A stretch of 64,000 nt of DNA. Source: Pontibacter liquoris (lineage in GTDB: Bacteria > Bacteroidota > Bacteroidia > Cytophagales > Hymenobacteraceae). Under the pieces are notes generated by a model, which saw only the letters and a program-made list of their open reading frames with translations, made no database searches and was not told the DNA's origin. This document shows positions 8,992-17,472 of the stretch, in pieces. Made by a program: the position numbers and the translations under genes. Every line of letters begins with the position of its first letter. Positions within the stretch are counted from its first letter, which is position 1. The stretch is taken from contig NZ_JALEBG010000001.1 in assembly GCF_022758235.1 (NCBI RefSeq), positions 744,001 to 808,000 on the forward strand, given 5' to 3'.

Positions 8992-10002
8992 ATGCCAGAT
9001 ACGCTGACAACCGAAGAAGAGACCGTAGCCAGCACCCGGGCTACCACCATGCATGCCGCTGTGATCACAGCCCCGAAAGTAGTAGAAGTACAGCAAGTAC
9101 CTATGCCGCAGCCTGCTGCAGGGCAGGTGCGTATCCGCCTGCAGGGCTGCGGCCTTTGTGCCTCCAACATCCCCGTTTGGGAGGGCCGCGAGTGGTTTAC
9201 TTACCCCGTCGCTTCGGGCAACCCAGGCCACGAGGGCTGGGGCCTGATAGATGCCGTGGGCGAAGGTGTGACAAACGTAAAAGTAGGCGACCGCGTGGCG
9301 GCCCTTTCCTACAACGCGTATGCCCTGTATGATTTGGCAGATGCTGATAAAGTAGTGAAACTGCCGGCCTCCCTGGCAGGCAAGCCGTTTCCGGGCGAAC
9401 CCCTGGGCTGCGCCATGAATATCTTTAAGCGAAGCGATATTTCCGAAGGCCAGACGGTAGCTATACTAGGTATTGGCTTTTTAGGTGCGTTGCTTGTGCA
9501 GCTGGCCAAAAAGGCGGGCGCAAGAGTAATTGCTGTGTCGCAGCGGGAGTTCTCACTCGAAACAGCAAAGGCCTGTGGGGCAGATGAGGTGATCCGGATG
9601 GACGACCATTATAAAATTATTGAGAAAGTTAAAGAACGCACCAACGGAAATTTCTGCGAACGCGTAATAGAGTGCACCGGAAAAGAATGGCCTCTCAACC
9701 TGGCCGGAGAACTGTGCGCCGAACGGGGCAAACTCATCATTGCCGGCTTCCACCAGGATGGCCTGCGCCAGGTGAACGTGCAGCTCTGGAACTGGCGCGG
9801 ACTGGATGTGATCAACGCCCACGAGCGCGATCCGCAGGAGTACATCAACGGAATAAAAGCAGCAGTAACAGCCGTAGAGCAGGGTACCATTAACCCCGAT
9901 CAGCTCTACACGCACACCTATACCTTAGATGAGATCGCGTCGGCCTTTGAGCATTTGACAAGCCGCCCCGAAGGATTTATAAAAGCCCTGATAACCTTTT
10001 AA
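8992..10002 (+). CDS. Zinc-dependent alcohol/sorbitol-type dehydrogenase (MDR family)
   Basis: A 336-residue medium-chain dehydrogenase. Catalytic-zinc ligands are visible as Cys56 in CGLCAS, His80-Glu81 in GHEGWG, and probably Cys140. The NAD(P) loop LGIGFLG sits near 159-165. The structural-zinc four-cysteine lobe of classical ADH is absent, so this is a short zinc-binding form. It likely oxidises or reduces a polyol or sugar. The N-terminal 20 residues before THHAAV-like sequence are polar, so translation might start at Met20. It follows the fusion gene by 2 bp and precedes the Gfo/Idh gene by 5 bp, implying tight co-expression. Confidence 0.9.
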   Translation: MPDTLTTEEETVASTRATTMHAAVITAPKVVEVQQVPMPQPAAGQVRIRLQGCGLCASNIPVWEGREWFTYPVASGNPGHEGWGLIDAVGEGVTNVKVGDRVAALSYNAYALYDLADADKVVKLPASLAGKPFPGEPLGCAMNIFKRSDISEGQTVAILGIGFLGALLVQLAKKAGARVIAVSQREFSLETAKACGADEVIRMDDHYKIIEKVKERTNGNFCERVIECTGKEWPLNLAGELCAERGKLIIAGFHQDGLRQVNVQLWNWRGLDVINAHERDPQEYINGIKAAVTAVEQGTINPDQLYTHTYTLDEIASAFEHLTSRPEGFIKALITF

Positions 10003-10007
10003 ACCCT

Positions 10008-11054
10008 ATGCAAGAAACAATACTGGACAACGCGCAGGAAATTCAAGCTTCTTCTTCTACCATCCTGGCCAAGCCGAAGCTCGGCTTTCTGGGCGTGGGC
10101 TGGATCGGCCGCAACCGCATGGAAGTGATCGCCAGGCACGAGACAGCCGAAGTGGTTTACATAGCCGACACGGCGCCGCAAAATGCCGAAGAAGCGTTGA
10201 AAAGTGCTCCGGAAGCCAAACAGGTAAACTCGCTCGAAGCTATCATCAGCAAACCCGACGTAGACGGTGTGGTAATTGCGACACCCAGTGCGTTTCATGC
10301 CGAGCAAAGTGAGCTGGCGCTGGAGGCCGGCAAAGCCGTGTTTTGCCAGAAGCCGCTCGGCCGCAACGCCGAGGAAACAAAGCGGGTGGTAGAGGCTGCC
10401 CGCCGGCACAACAAGCTGCTGGGCGTGGACCTTTCCTATCGTTTTACAGCTGCCATGCAGCAGGTATACAAGGTGGTGCAGAGCGGCGAACTGGGGCAGG
10501 TATACGCCATCGAACTGGTATTTCATAACGCTTATGGCCCCGACAAAGCCTGGTTCTACGAGCCAAAATTATCCGGCGGCGGCTGCGTGATTGACCTGGG
10601 CGTGCATTTGGTGGACCTGGCCCTGTGGAGCATGAATTTCCCGGAAGTAAAACAGGTACACAGCCAGTTGTTTGCAAAAGGCAAGCCCATCGCCATGGGC
10701 GAGGGCAAGGTGGAGGATTACGCCACAGCAAGTATAGAACTGGCCGGAAACACGCATGTGCAGCTGAGCTGCTCCTGGAACCTGCCTGCTGGGCAGGAAG
10801 CCATTATCAGCGCCACCTTTTATGGCACCAATGGCGGCGTGGCTTTAAAAAACATAAACGGCTCTTTTTACGATTTCGTGGCTGAACGCTACCACGGCAC
10901 CAGTTCGGAGCGCCTGAGCACGCCACCGGACGAATGGTCGGGTCGGGCAGGTGTGGCCTGGGCCGAACGGCTGGCCCGGGGCGAAGGCTTTAGCGAAGAA
11001 GCAGAGGAGTTTGTGCGCGTAGCAGAAGTTTTAGATAAAATATACGGGAGATAA
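10008..11054 (+). CDS. Gfo/Idh/MocA-family NAD(P)-dependent sugar oxidoreductase
   Basis: A 348-residue protein with a Rossmann fold: LGFLGVGWIGRNR puts the dinucleotide loop at 29-34. The family's E-K-P motif appears as CQKPLG with Lys115, and GGGCVIDLGVHLVDLALW supplies the conserved Asp196 and His200 of the C-terminal domain. Members oxidise or reduce the ring of sugars, inositols or NDP-sugars. About 20 extra residues precede the Rossmann strand. It is sandwiched 5 bp after the zinc dehydrogenase and 4 bp before a glycosyltransferase, so a role in making the donor sugar is likely. The substrate is unknown. Confidence 0.92.
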   Translation: MQETILDNAQEIQASSSTILAKPKLGFLGVGWIGRNRMEVIARHETAEVVYIADTAPQNAEEALKSAPEAKQVNSLEAIISKPDVDGVVIATPSAFHAEQSELALEAGKAVFCQKPLGRNAEETKRVVEAARRHNKLLGVDLSYRFTAAMQQVYKVVQSGELGQVYAIELVFHNAYGPDKAWFYEPKLSGGGCVIDLGVHLVDLALWSMNFPEVKQVHSQLFAKGKPIAMGEGKVEDYATASIELAGNTHVQLSCSWNLPAGQEAIISATFYGTNGGVALKNINGSFYDFVAERYHGTSSERLSTPPDEWSGRAGVAWAERLARGEGFSEEAEEFVRVAEVLDKIYGR

Positions 11055-11058
11055 AAGT

Positions 11059-12159
11059 ATGGAAGCACATCATCCTTCAAACATTTTGATGACAGCAGAT
11101 ACCGTGGGCGGTGTCTGGAATTATGCCCTGGAGCTGGTTCGCGCACTGGCACCTTTTGGTACTAAAGTGGCCCTGGCCACCATGGGAGCCCCACTAACAG
11201 CGGAGCAACGCCGCGAAACCGAGGAGATCAACAACCTGACGGTACACGAAAGCAACTACAAACTCGAGTGGATGGACAACCCCTGGGAGGATGTGGAAAA
11301 AGCCGGCGAGTGGCTGCTGGAGCTGCGCGATAAAGTGCAGCCCGACCTGGTGCACCTCAACGGGCTGGTGCATGGCAACCTGAACTGGGGCGTGCCGGTA
11401 GTGGTGGTGGTGCACTCGTGCGTGATGTCGTGGTGGCGGGCCGTAAAAGACGAGGAAGCGCCAAGAGAATGGGATACCTACAGAGCGATGGTGAAAGCCA
11501 GCCTCCAGAAAGCCGATATGGTGGTGGCGCCTACCCAGGCCATGATGCACCAGGCCGAAGACCTGTATGGCCCTTTTAAAGCCCGCACGGTCATTTACAA
11601 TGGCCGCGGCCAGCACAGCTTCCAGTTCGGTAAAAAAGAGCCGTTCGTGTTTAGCATGGGCCGTGTGTGGGACGAGGGCAAAAATATCTCCCTGCTGGCT
11701 CACATCGCCTCCGACCTGCACTGGCCGGTATACATTGCCGGCGATGACAAGCACCCGGCTACCGGCCAGACAGTAGAGCTGGATAACGTGCACTTCCTGG
11801 GGCAGCTCACCGAGAAGGAAGTATCGGACTGGCTTTCCAGGGCATCTGTGTATGCGCTGCCTGCCAAGTATGAGCCCTTCGGCCTCACCATCCTGGAAGC
11901 CGCAATGTCAGGTTGCGCGCTGGTAGTAGGCAAAACCGACAGCCTGGCCGAAGTATGGGGCAATGCTGCCCGGTATGTAGATCCTGGTAACGCCGACGAG
12001 CTGCGCGATACGATCAACAACCTGATCGAAGACGAGTTTGCCCGCAACATCATGGCCATGCGCGCTATCAAGCGCTCGCACGGCTACACTGCCGACCCCA
12101 TGGGCCAGGATTACGACCATGTGTACCGGCAGGTAATGAAGCAAACCGTTTCGGTTTAA
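11059..12159 (+). CDS. GT4-type glycosyltransferase (GT-B fold)
   Basis: A 366-residue cytosolic GT-B transferase. DTVGGVWNYALELVRAL is the N-terminal glycine loop and first helix, SMGRVWDEGKNI starts the donor-binding domain near 199, and EPFGLTILE (272-280) is the E-x7-E motif that binds the NDP-sugar and is typical of GT4. There is no membrane span. It starts 4 bp after the Gfo/Idh gene. The acceptor is unknown. A 140-bp gap full of inverted repeats separates it from the next glycosyltransferase. Confidence 0.93.
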   Translation: MEAHHPSNILMTADTVGGVWNYALELVRALAPFGTKVALATMGAPLTAEQRRETEEINNLTVHESNYKLEWMDNPWEDVEKAGEWLLELRDKVQPDLVHLNGLVHGNLNWGVPVVVVVHSCVMSWWRAVKDEEAPREWDTYRAMVKASLQKADMVVAPTQAMMHQAEDLYGPFKARTVIYNGRGQHSFQFGKKEPFVFSMGRVWDEGKNISLLAHIASDLHWPVYIAGDDKHPATGQTVELDNVHFLGQLTEKEVSDWLSRASVYALPAKYEPFGLTILEAAMSGCALVVGKTDSLAEVWGNAARYVDPGNADELRDTINNLIEDEFARNIMAMRAIKRSHGYTADPMGQDYDHVYRQVMKQTVSV

Positions 12160-12163
12160 ATAA

Positions 12164-12292
12164 ATTTTGAATAATTGAATTTTGAATAACTGAATGGCTC
12201 GTGCACGATAAAATGGTTCGTGAACGATCTATATAGAATTCAGTTATTCAAAGTTCAATTATTCAGTCATCCTAAATTCAATTATTCAAAAT
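12164..12292. repeat. Intergenic inverted-repeat block made of ATTCAATTATTCAA-like words
   Basis: Two 27-bp arms at 12169-12195 and 12238-12264 are complementary with one mismatch. The 19 bp at 12164-12182 are also perfectly complementary to 12274-12292, so the left arm can pair with either of two right partners. The loop holds two related GTGCACGA/GTGAACGA palindromic words. The block lies inside the operon, right before the ATG of the next gene at 12300. It could be a folded intercistronic region controlling translation, or a mobile repeat. No coding potential. Confidence 0.85.
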
Positions 12293-12299
12293 TATCCAC

Positions 12300-13442
12300 A
12301 TGCATATAGTCCTTTTCTACCACTCTATACTTTCTGACTGGAACCACGGCAATGCGCATTTTCTGCGGGGCATTGTGGGCGAACTGGAGAAACGGGGGCA
12401 TCAGGTTAAGGTGTATGAGCCGGAGAACGGCTGGAGCCTGCAGAACCTGGTGGAAGGCTACGGAAAAGAGAAGTTAGAAGAGCTGCAGACCTATTATCCT
12501 GGCATCAGCACCAATTTTTATACCTTGGAAAGTATCAATCTGGATGCGGTGCTGAAAGAGGCTGACCTGGTATTGGTGCACGAATGGAACGACCATGAAC
12601 TGGTAAGACGCATCGGCGCACACCGCGCCAAAAGCGGCAAGTATAAACTGCTGTTCCACGATACCCATCACCGCGCCGTAAGCGAGCGCGAAAGTATGGC
12701 CAAGTATGACCTGACGCACTATGACGGCGTGCTCGCCTTTGGCCAGAAAATACGTGATTTATACTTGCAGGAGGGCTGGACGACCAAAGCCTGGACCTGG
12801 CACGAAGCGGCTGATACCTCCGTATTTTATCCGCATGAAAAAACGGGTGTTGAAGGCGACCTGATCTGGATCGGCAACTGGGGCGACGAAGAGCGCACCG
12901 CTGAGCTGCACGAGTTCCTGATCAACCCAGTAAAGGAACTGGGCCTGAAAGCAAAAATATACGGCGTTCGCTACCCCGAACATGCCCGCAAAGCGCTGGC
13001 CGATGCCGGCATTGCATACGGCGGCTGGCTGCCTAACTACAAAGCGCCCGAGGAGTTTGCCCGGTATAAAGTAACCGTGCATGTGCCCCGCAGGCCGTAC
13101 GTGGAAGCGCTGCCCGGCATTCCCACCATTCGCCCGTTTGAGGCGCTGGCCTGTGGCATTCCGCTGATCTCCTCGCCTTGGGACGATGCCGAACATCTCT
13201 TTACGCCGGGAGAAGATTTCCTGGTGGCCCGCACCGGCCAGCAGATGAAAGAGCAGCTGCAACTGATCCTGAACAATTCCGGAAGAGCAAAAGAACTGGC
13301 CGACCACGGCCTGCAAACCATCCGAAACCGCCATACCTGCGCCCACCGTGTAAACGAGCTGGAAAAGGTATGCGCAGAGCTGGGCATAGCCCCCTCAAAA
13401 ATCTATCTCACCCCAAATGAACAAGTGCTGCATGAAGACTAA
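12300..13442 (+). CDS. CgeB-like glycosyltransferase 1 of 3
   Basis: A 380-residue GT-B protein. The N-terminus HIVLFYHSILSDWNHGNAHF and GELEKRGHQVKVYEPENGW resemble CgeB/DUF3880-type transferases, and the C-terminal third has RPFEALACGIPLIS followed by SSPWDDAEHLFTPGEDFLVA, the Glyco_trans_1_2 donor site. It should be cytosolic. The last codons overlap the start of the next gene by 11 bp, so translation is coupled. It belongs to a run of three related but divergent transferases, suggesting successive sugar additions. CgeB itself is a Bacillus spore-surface maturation glycosyltransferase; nothing here suggests sporulation. Confidence 0.88.
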   Translation: MHIVLFYHSILSDWNHGNAHFLRGIVGELEKRGHQVKVYEPENGWSLQNLVEGYGKEKLEELQTYYPGISTNFYTLESINLDAVLKEADLVLVHEWNDHELVRRIGAHRAKSGKYKLLFHDTHHRAVSERESMAKYDLTHYDGVLAFGQKIRDLYLQEGWTTKAWTWHEAADTSVFYPHEKTGVEGDLIWIGNWGDEERTAELHEFLINPVKELGLKAKIYGVRYPEHARKALADAGIAYGGWLPNYKAPEEFARYKVTVHVPRRPYVEALPGIPTIRPFEALACGIPLISSPWDDAEHLFTPGEDFLVARTGQQMKEQLQLILNNSGRAKELADHGLQTIRNRHTCAHRVNELEKVCAELGIAPSKIYLTPNEQVLHED

Positions 13443-14538
13443 GAAACTCAACATCGCCTTTTTTGGCTCAAGCCTGGTATCGGCCTACTGGAATGGCGCC
13501 GCCACCTATTACAGAGGCATCATCAGAGCCCTGAACGAGCGCGGCCACCAGGTCACTTTTTACGAGCCGGATGCATATGAGCGCCAGCAGAACCGCGACA
13601 TGGACGACCCGGAATGGGCAAAAGTAGTGGTATACGACGCTACCGAGGAGGCTGCTTTTAAATGCCTGAAAGAAGCCGCGGCCGCTGATATAATTGTGAA
13701 AGCCAGTGGTGTGGGCGTGTTGGATGAGCTGCTGGAGCGTGAAGTGCTGAAACTACAGACCGATGACAAACTGGTGGTGTTCTGGGATGTGGACGCGCCA
13801 GCCACGCTCGACCGTGTTCACCATAACCCTAATGATCCGTTTCTGGCCCTGATCCCGCAGTACGACATGATCCTGACCTATGGCGGCGGAGACCCGGTGG
13901 TAAATGCCTACGAAGCGTTAGGGGCAAAAAAATGCGTGCCCATCTACAATGCCCTGGATACAACTACGCACTACCCGGTAGCGCCGGAACCGGATTTTGC
14001 CTGCGACCTGGCTTTCCTGGGCAACCGTTTGCCTGACCGTGAGGCCCGCGTAGAAGAGTTCTTTCTGAAACCCGCGGCGGCTATGCCCGACAAGCAGTTT
14101 ATCATTGGCGGCAGCGGCTGGGGCGACAAGCAAATGAGCGGCAACGTTACCTACATTGGTCACGTTTACACAAATAACCACAACGCCTTTAACTGCACCC
14201 CGAAAGCAGTGCTCAACATCAGCCGTGAGAGTATGGCCCGCTATGGGTTTTCGCCGGCCACGCGCGTGTTTGAGGCCGCAGGAGCAGGCGCCTGCATTAT
14301 TACAGACTATTGGGAGGGCATCGATTTCTTTTTTGAACCGGATCAGGAAATTCTGGTCGCAAAAGACGGTGCTGAGGTGGCGGCTATACTTGCCGGTTTA
14401 ACCGACGAGAAAGCCAGGGCCATCGGGGAGGCTGCTTATCGCAAAGTGCTGTCGGGGCATACCTACAGCCACCGCGCCGGGCAGCTCGAGCAGCTACTAT
14501 ACGCGAAAGTAAAACAGGTTAACGAAGCATTGGCATGA
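13432..14538 (+). CDS. CgeB-like glycosyltransferase 2 of 3
   Basis: A 368-residue protein counted from ATG 13432; an ATG 15 bp earlier is possible, but the later one gives the compact start MKTKKLNIAFFGSSLVS and an 11-bp overlap with the previous gene. Features: SAYWNGAATYYRGIIRAL (acceptor-side helix), VVFWDVDAPATLDRV, TYGGGDPVVNAYEALGA, and the donor-site block TRVFEAAGAGACIITDYWEG, followed by EPDQEILVA. The WEGID/WEGLD motif is shared with the next gene, so genes 2 and 3 are closer to each other than to gene 1. A DxD-like acidic pair in WDVDAP could help bind metal, but GT-B enzymes do not need one. It ends overlapping the next start by 4 bp. Confidence 0.88.
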   Translation: MKTKKLNIAFFGSSLVSAYWNGAATYYRGIIRALNERGHQVTFYEPDAYERQQNRDMDDPEWAKVVVYDATEEAAFKCLKEAAAADIIVKASGVGVLDELLEREVLKLQTDDKLVVFWDVDAPATLDRVHHNPNDPFLALIPQYDMILTYGGGDPVVNAYEALGAKKCVPIYNALDTTTHYPVAPEPDFACDLAFLGNRLPDREARVEEFFLKPAAAMPDKQFIIGGSGWGDKQMSGNVTYIGHVYTNNHNAFNCTPKAVLNISRESMARYGFSPATRVFEAAGAGACIITDYWEGIDFFFEPDQEILVAKDGAEVAAILAGLTDEKARAIGEAAYRKVLSGHTYSHRAGQLEQLLYAKVKQVNEALA

Positions 14539-15635
14539 ATATCGTAATTCTAGGTTTATCGATTACCTCCAGTTGGGGAAATGGCCACGCCACCACCTTC
14601 CGGGGGCTTGTGCGTGCGCTCAACGAACAACACCATCATGTCCTTTTCCTGGAACGCGATGTTCCCTGGTATGCCGCCAGCCGCGATCTGCCGGCGCCCG
14701 AATACTGCCAGACGGAACTTTATACTTCCTTAACGGACCTCAAAGCGCGTTTTACCGAGCATGTGCAGGAGGCGGATATGGTGATTGTAGGCTCTTACGT
14801 GCCGGAAGGCGTAGCGGTAGGCGAGTGGGTGATCAAGACGGCGCATGGCATCAAGGCTTTTTACGATATCGACACGCCCGTAACGCTGGCCAAGCTGGAA
14901 CGCGGCGACTACGAGTACCTGCATCCCCGCCTCATCCCCAAGTATGATTTATACTTGTCGTTTACCGGTGGCCCGACTTTAAGGATGCTGGAGCGTACGT
15001 ATGGTTCCCCAATGGCGCGGGCGCTTTACTGCTCGTTCGACCCGGGTTTATACTATCCCGAGTTTCAGAATGTGCAGTGGGACCTGGGCTACCTGGGCAC
15101 GTACTCTGATGACCGCCAGCCACCGCTCGAAAAGCTGATGCTGGATGCAGCCCGCCAGTGGGAGGGAGGCCGCTTTGTAGTAGCCGGCCCGCAGTACCCC
15201 GAAAGTATACAATGGCCTGTAAACACGCAGCACATCCAGCACCTGCCGCCTGCCGAGCACCGCAAGTTTTACAACAGCCAGCGCTTTACCCAGAATATTA
15301 CGCGGGCCGATATGATCAAAGCCGGCTATTCGCCAAGCGTACGCCTGTTTGAGGCGGCCGCCTGTGGCACGCCGATCATTTCGGATTACTGGGAAGGCCT
15401 CGATTCTATTTTCGATATAGGGTCCGAGATACTGGTCGCTTACTCTGCCAAAGATACGCTTCGGTTCCTGCGGGAGATCTGCAAGTCAGAACGGAAAATG
15501 ATCGGTGAACTGGCCCGTAAAAAAGTGCTCTCGCGCCATACGGCCGCGCACCGCGCCAAAGAGCTTATCAGCTATGCCGAAGAACTCATGACGCTGGAAT
15601 CGTCGGACAGTGAGGAACTGGTGGTAAGCAGCTAA
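14535..15635 (+). CDS. CgeB-like glycosyltransferase 3 of 3
   Basis: A 366-residue GT-B protein starting at an ATGA overlap with the preceding stop. Conserved parts: SITSSWGNGHATTFRGLVRA at the N-terminus, FYDIDTPVTL, LSFTGGPTLRML, and the donor motif VRLFEAAACGTPIISDYWEG with ILVAY after it. Its architecture matches gene 2 closely, pointing to an old duplication within the cluster. The last 15 residues are acidic and unconserved-looking. A 40-bp AT-rich spacer with ATTCA words leads to the methyltransferase. Confidence 0.88.
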   Translation: MNIVILGLSITSSWGNGHATTFRGLVRALNEQHHHVLFLERDVPWYAASRDLPAPEYCQTELYTSLTDLKARFTEHVQEADMVIVGSYVPEGVAVGEWVIKTAHGIKAFYDIDTPVTLAKLERGDYEYLHPRLIPKYDLYLSFTGGPTLRMLERTYGSPMARALYCSFDPGLYYPEFQNVQWDLGYLGTYSDDRQPPLEKLMLDAARQWEGGRFVVAGPQYPESIQWPVNTQHIQHLPPAEHRKFYNSQRFTQNITRADMIKAGYSPSVRLFEAAACGTPIISDYWEGLDSIFDIGSEILVAYSAKDTLRFLREICKSERKMIGELARKKVLSRHTAAHRAKELISYAEELMTLESSDSEELVVSS

Positions 15636-15675
15636 ATAAAAAAACATTCAAGTATTCACTCATTCAAAATTAATA
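15636..15675. repeat. Short spacer of repeated ATTCA words
   Basis: The 40-bp spacer before the methyltransferase contains CATTCAAGTATTCACTCATTCAAA: three ATTCA words (two followed by A) in a row. The same words make up the block at 12164-12292, three genes upstream in the same operon. No hairpin is apparent in this copy. Confidence 0.5.
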
Positions 15676-16503
15676 ATGCAGGAGGAAATAAAGCAGCTCG
15701 GGCCCTGGTTTCATAACTTACACTTGCCCAACGGCGAGCAAACAGCCCCGAATCATCGGTTAGGTGATTTCCCTGCTTTTAAATGGGCAGAACTGGCATC
15801 CTACATTCCCGCAGACCTCACCGGCTGGAAAGTGCTGGATATTGGGTGTAATGCCGGCTTTTATAGTATAGAACTGGCCAAGCGCGGCGCGCAGGTTCTA
15901 GGTATCGATGTGGACCCGCACTACCTGCGGCAGGCTGCCTGGGCGGCCAAGCAATTTGGCCTGGAGGATAAAATTGAGCTCCGCCAGATGCAGGTCTATG
16001 ACCTGGCCCGCCTCGACGAGCAGTTTGACCTGATCTGGTACATGGGGGTGCTGTATCACCTGCGCTATCCCTTGCTCTCGCTCGATATCCTATCGCAGAA
16101 AGTGCGGAAGCTGATGGTGTTTCAGACGCTGACCATGCCCGGTAAAAAGGCAGCCGAAACGCCCGCTGATTTCGATATCAATGACCGCAAACGGATGCTG
16201 GCCGAAGATTGGCCGAAAATGGCGTTTATAGAAAAGCGCATGGCCGGCGACCCGACCAACTGGTGGGCGCCCAACCACGCCGCCATCGAAGCCATGATGC
16301 GCTCCTGCGGCCTGCGCGTAACTGCGCGGCCTGGCCACGAAATGTATATCCTGGAAGTGGATGAAGCTTTGCGCGAAAAACAGCAATGGAACCAGTCGGA
16401 GTACCTTTCTGCAACCGGCCAGGACTGGCAGGAAGCGGTGCTGCATAAAGTGAACAGCAAGAACGAGTACATGGTAGGCCACAACGGAAACGGCCAGCCC
16501 TGA
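15676..16503 (+). CDS. Class I SAM-dependent methyltransferase of the glycosyltransferase-cluster type (TIGR04290-like)
   Basis: A 275-residue Rossmann methyltransferase. VLDIGCNAGFYS (53-64) is SAM motif I, GIDVDPHYL (76-84) the acidic strand-2 end, and LIWYMGVLYHLRYPL the post-core helix. The N-terminal PWFHNLHLPNGEQT is characteristic of a CmoB-related family that I recall as TIGR04290, often found next to glycosyltransferases. It is the last gene before a strong terminator, so it probably O-methylates a sugar of the cluster's product. A tRNA-modifying role, suggested by distant similarity to CmoB, is less likely in this context. Confidence 0.85.
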   Translation: MQEEIKQLGPWFHNLHLPNGEQTAPNHRLGDFPAFKWAELASYIPADLTGWKVLDIGCNAGFYSIELAKRGAQVLGIDVDPHYLRQAAWAAKQFGLEDKIELRQMQVYDLARLDEQFDLIWYMGVLYHLRYPLLSLDILSQKVRKLMVFQTLTMPGKKAAETPADFDINDRKRMLAEDWPKMAFIEKRMAGDPTNWWAPNHAAIEAMMRSCGLRVTARPGHEMYILEVDEALREKQQWNQSEYLSATGQDWQEAVLHKVNSKNEYMVGHNGNGQP

Positions 16504-16558
16504 TGCGCCTCGACTGCCTTTGCAATGAAGCGCAGCTAGTTTAGCATACACCTTACCT

Positions 16559-16602
16559 AAAAGCCCGGCACCTGAACTTTAGCAGGCGCCGGGCTTTTTA
16601 GG
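16559..16602 (+). terminator. Rho-independent terminator of the glycan cluster
   Basis: A GC-rich stem, AAAAGCCCGGC pairing with GCCGGGCTTTTT, with CCTG/CAGG continuing the stem, an 8-nt loop and a run of five T. It lies 56 bp after the methyltransferase stop and marks the end of the 5.0-16.5 kb operon. Confidence 0.9.
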
Positions 16603-16646
16603 TTTTAATCCTAACTTGCAGCGCCATATTTTTATACTCTGTCAGC

Positions 16647-17210
16647 ATGGAACATACCGAAAATACCCCAAAGCCCTGGAAAGTACTTAAGTCAGAAATG
16701 GTGTTTGAGCACAAGTGGTACAAGCTCCGGCGCGACCACGTGGCCTTGCCCAATGGCCGCGAAATGGACGATTACTTTGTAAGTGTGCGGCCCAATGTGG
16801 TACTTACGTTCCCGCTAACCGAAGATAACCACGTGATTTTTGTACGACAGTATAAACACGCGGCAGGGAATATTTTTATGGAGCTTCCCGGCGGCGTGAT
16901 CGACGAAGACGAAACAGACCCCAGTGCAGCAGCCATGCGCGAGCTGCTGGAAGAAACCGGCTATACTTCGGATGCGGTGGAACCCTTGCTGGAGGTGATC
17001 GATAACCCGACCAAAGACACCAACAAAATCTACTTTTTCCTGGCCCGTAATGTGCGCAAAGTAGCGGAACAGGACTTGGACGAAAGCGAAGACATCGAAG
17101 TGCTGAAAGTGCCCCTTGCTGACGTGGAAAAGCTGGTGCTCGGGGGCAGCATTCATGTGTCGGGTTCGGTGGCGCTTTGCCTGTTGGCCATACGAAAATT
17201 AGGTTTGTAA
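16647..17210 (+). CDS. Nudix hydrolase, ADP-ribose-pyrophosphatase-like
   Basis: A 187-residue protein with a complete Nudix box: PGGVIDEDE (81-89), then RELLEETGY (98-106), giving the metal-binding Glu pair 102-103. Upstream VVLTFPLTEDNHVIFVRQY and the GNIFMELPGG strand match ADP-ribose/ADP-sugar pyrophosphatases (NUDT5/NudF type). It would hydrolyse a nucleoside diphosphate sugar to sugar phosphate and NMP. The proximity to the nucleotide-sugar cluster is suggestive, but a terminator stands between them, so a separate housekeeping role is as likely. Normal length; ATG at 16647. Confidence 0.92.
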   Translation: MEHTENTPKPWKVLKSEMVFEHKWYKLRRDHVALPNGREMDDYFVSVRPNVVLTFPLTEDNHVIFVRQYKHAAGNIFMELPGGVIDEDETDPSAAAMRELLEETGYTSDAVEPLLEVIDNPTKDTNKIYFFLARNVRKVAEQDLDESEDIEVLKVPLADVEKLVLGGSIHVSGSVALCLLAIRKLGL

Positions 17211-17238
17211 CCTGCACCTATATCTGGTTTACTTCTTC

Positions 17239-17265
17239 AAAGCGCCTGTTTGCAACAGGCGCTTT
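17239..17265 (+). terminator. Terminator-like hairpin after the Nudix gene
   Basis: A perfect 12-bp stem (17239-17250 with 17254-17265; AAAGCGCCTGTT) and a 3-nt loop, 28 bp after the stop. The T tail is poor. Confidence 0.65.
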
Positions 17266-17472
17266 GCTGTAAGTACAAGCTGCTGCTAACTACCCGAGCC
17301 GGAAAGCCATTCTGCCTGAGTAACGAACGCTGCTTTCATACTTCTCCCAACAAGGCCTGTTTACTTCCCGCCTGCCTGCTCCTATGTTTCAGGAACTCCT
17401 TCTGTAATGCCTAGGAAATCAATTACATAGGTATAATTGTGGATTTTCAAGCGAAAAAGGTGGAGGAAATAT
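17266..17472. other. Non-coding stretch upstream of the yceI promoter
   Basis: This is part of a 425-bp gap between the Nudix and YceI genes. Apart from the terminator at its left end and the promoter at its right end, I see no conserved motif, hairpin or plausible small gene. Confidence 0.5.

Noticed and set aside
11059..12159. First glycosyltransferase considered as sucrose- or trehalose-phosphate synthase
   Set aside because: It shares only the general GT4 donor motif; the phosphate-donor residues typical of those enzymes are not evident, and the gene context does not fit.
5024..16503. Glycan cluster considered as a recently transferred island
   Set aside because: Base composition and codon style look like the flanks, the AAGTATA heptamer is present at normal density, and there is no mobile gene or tRNA at the borders.
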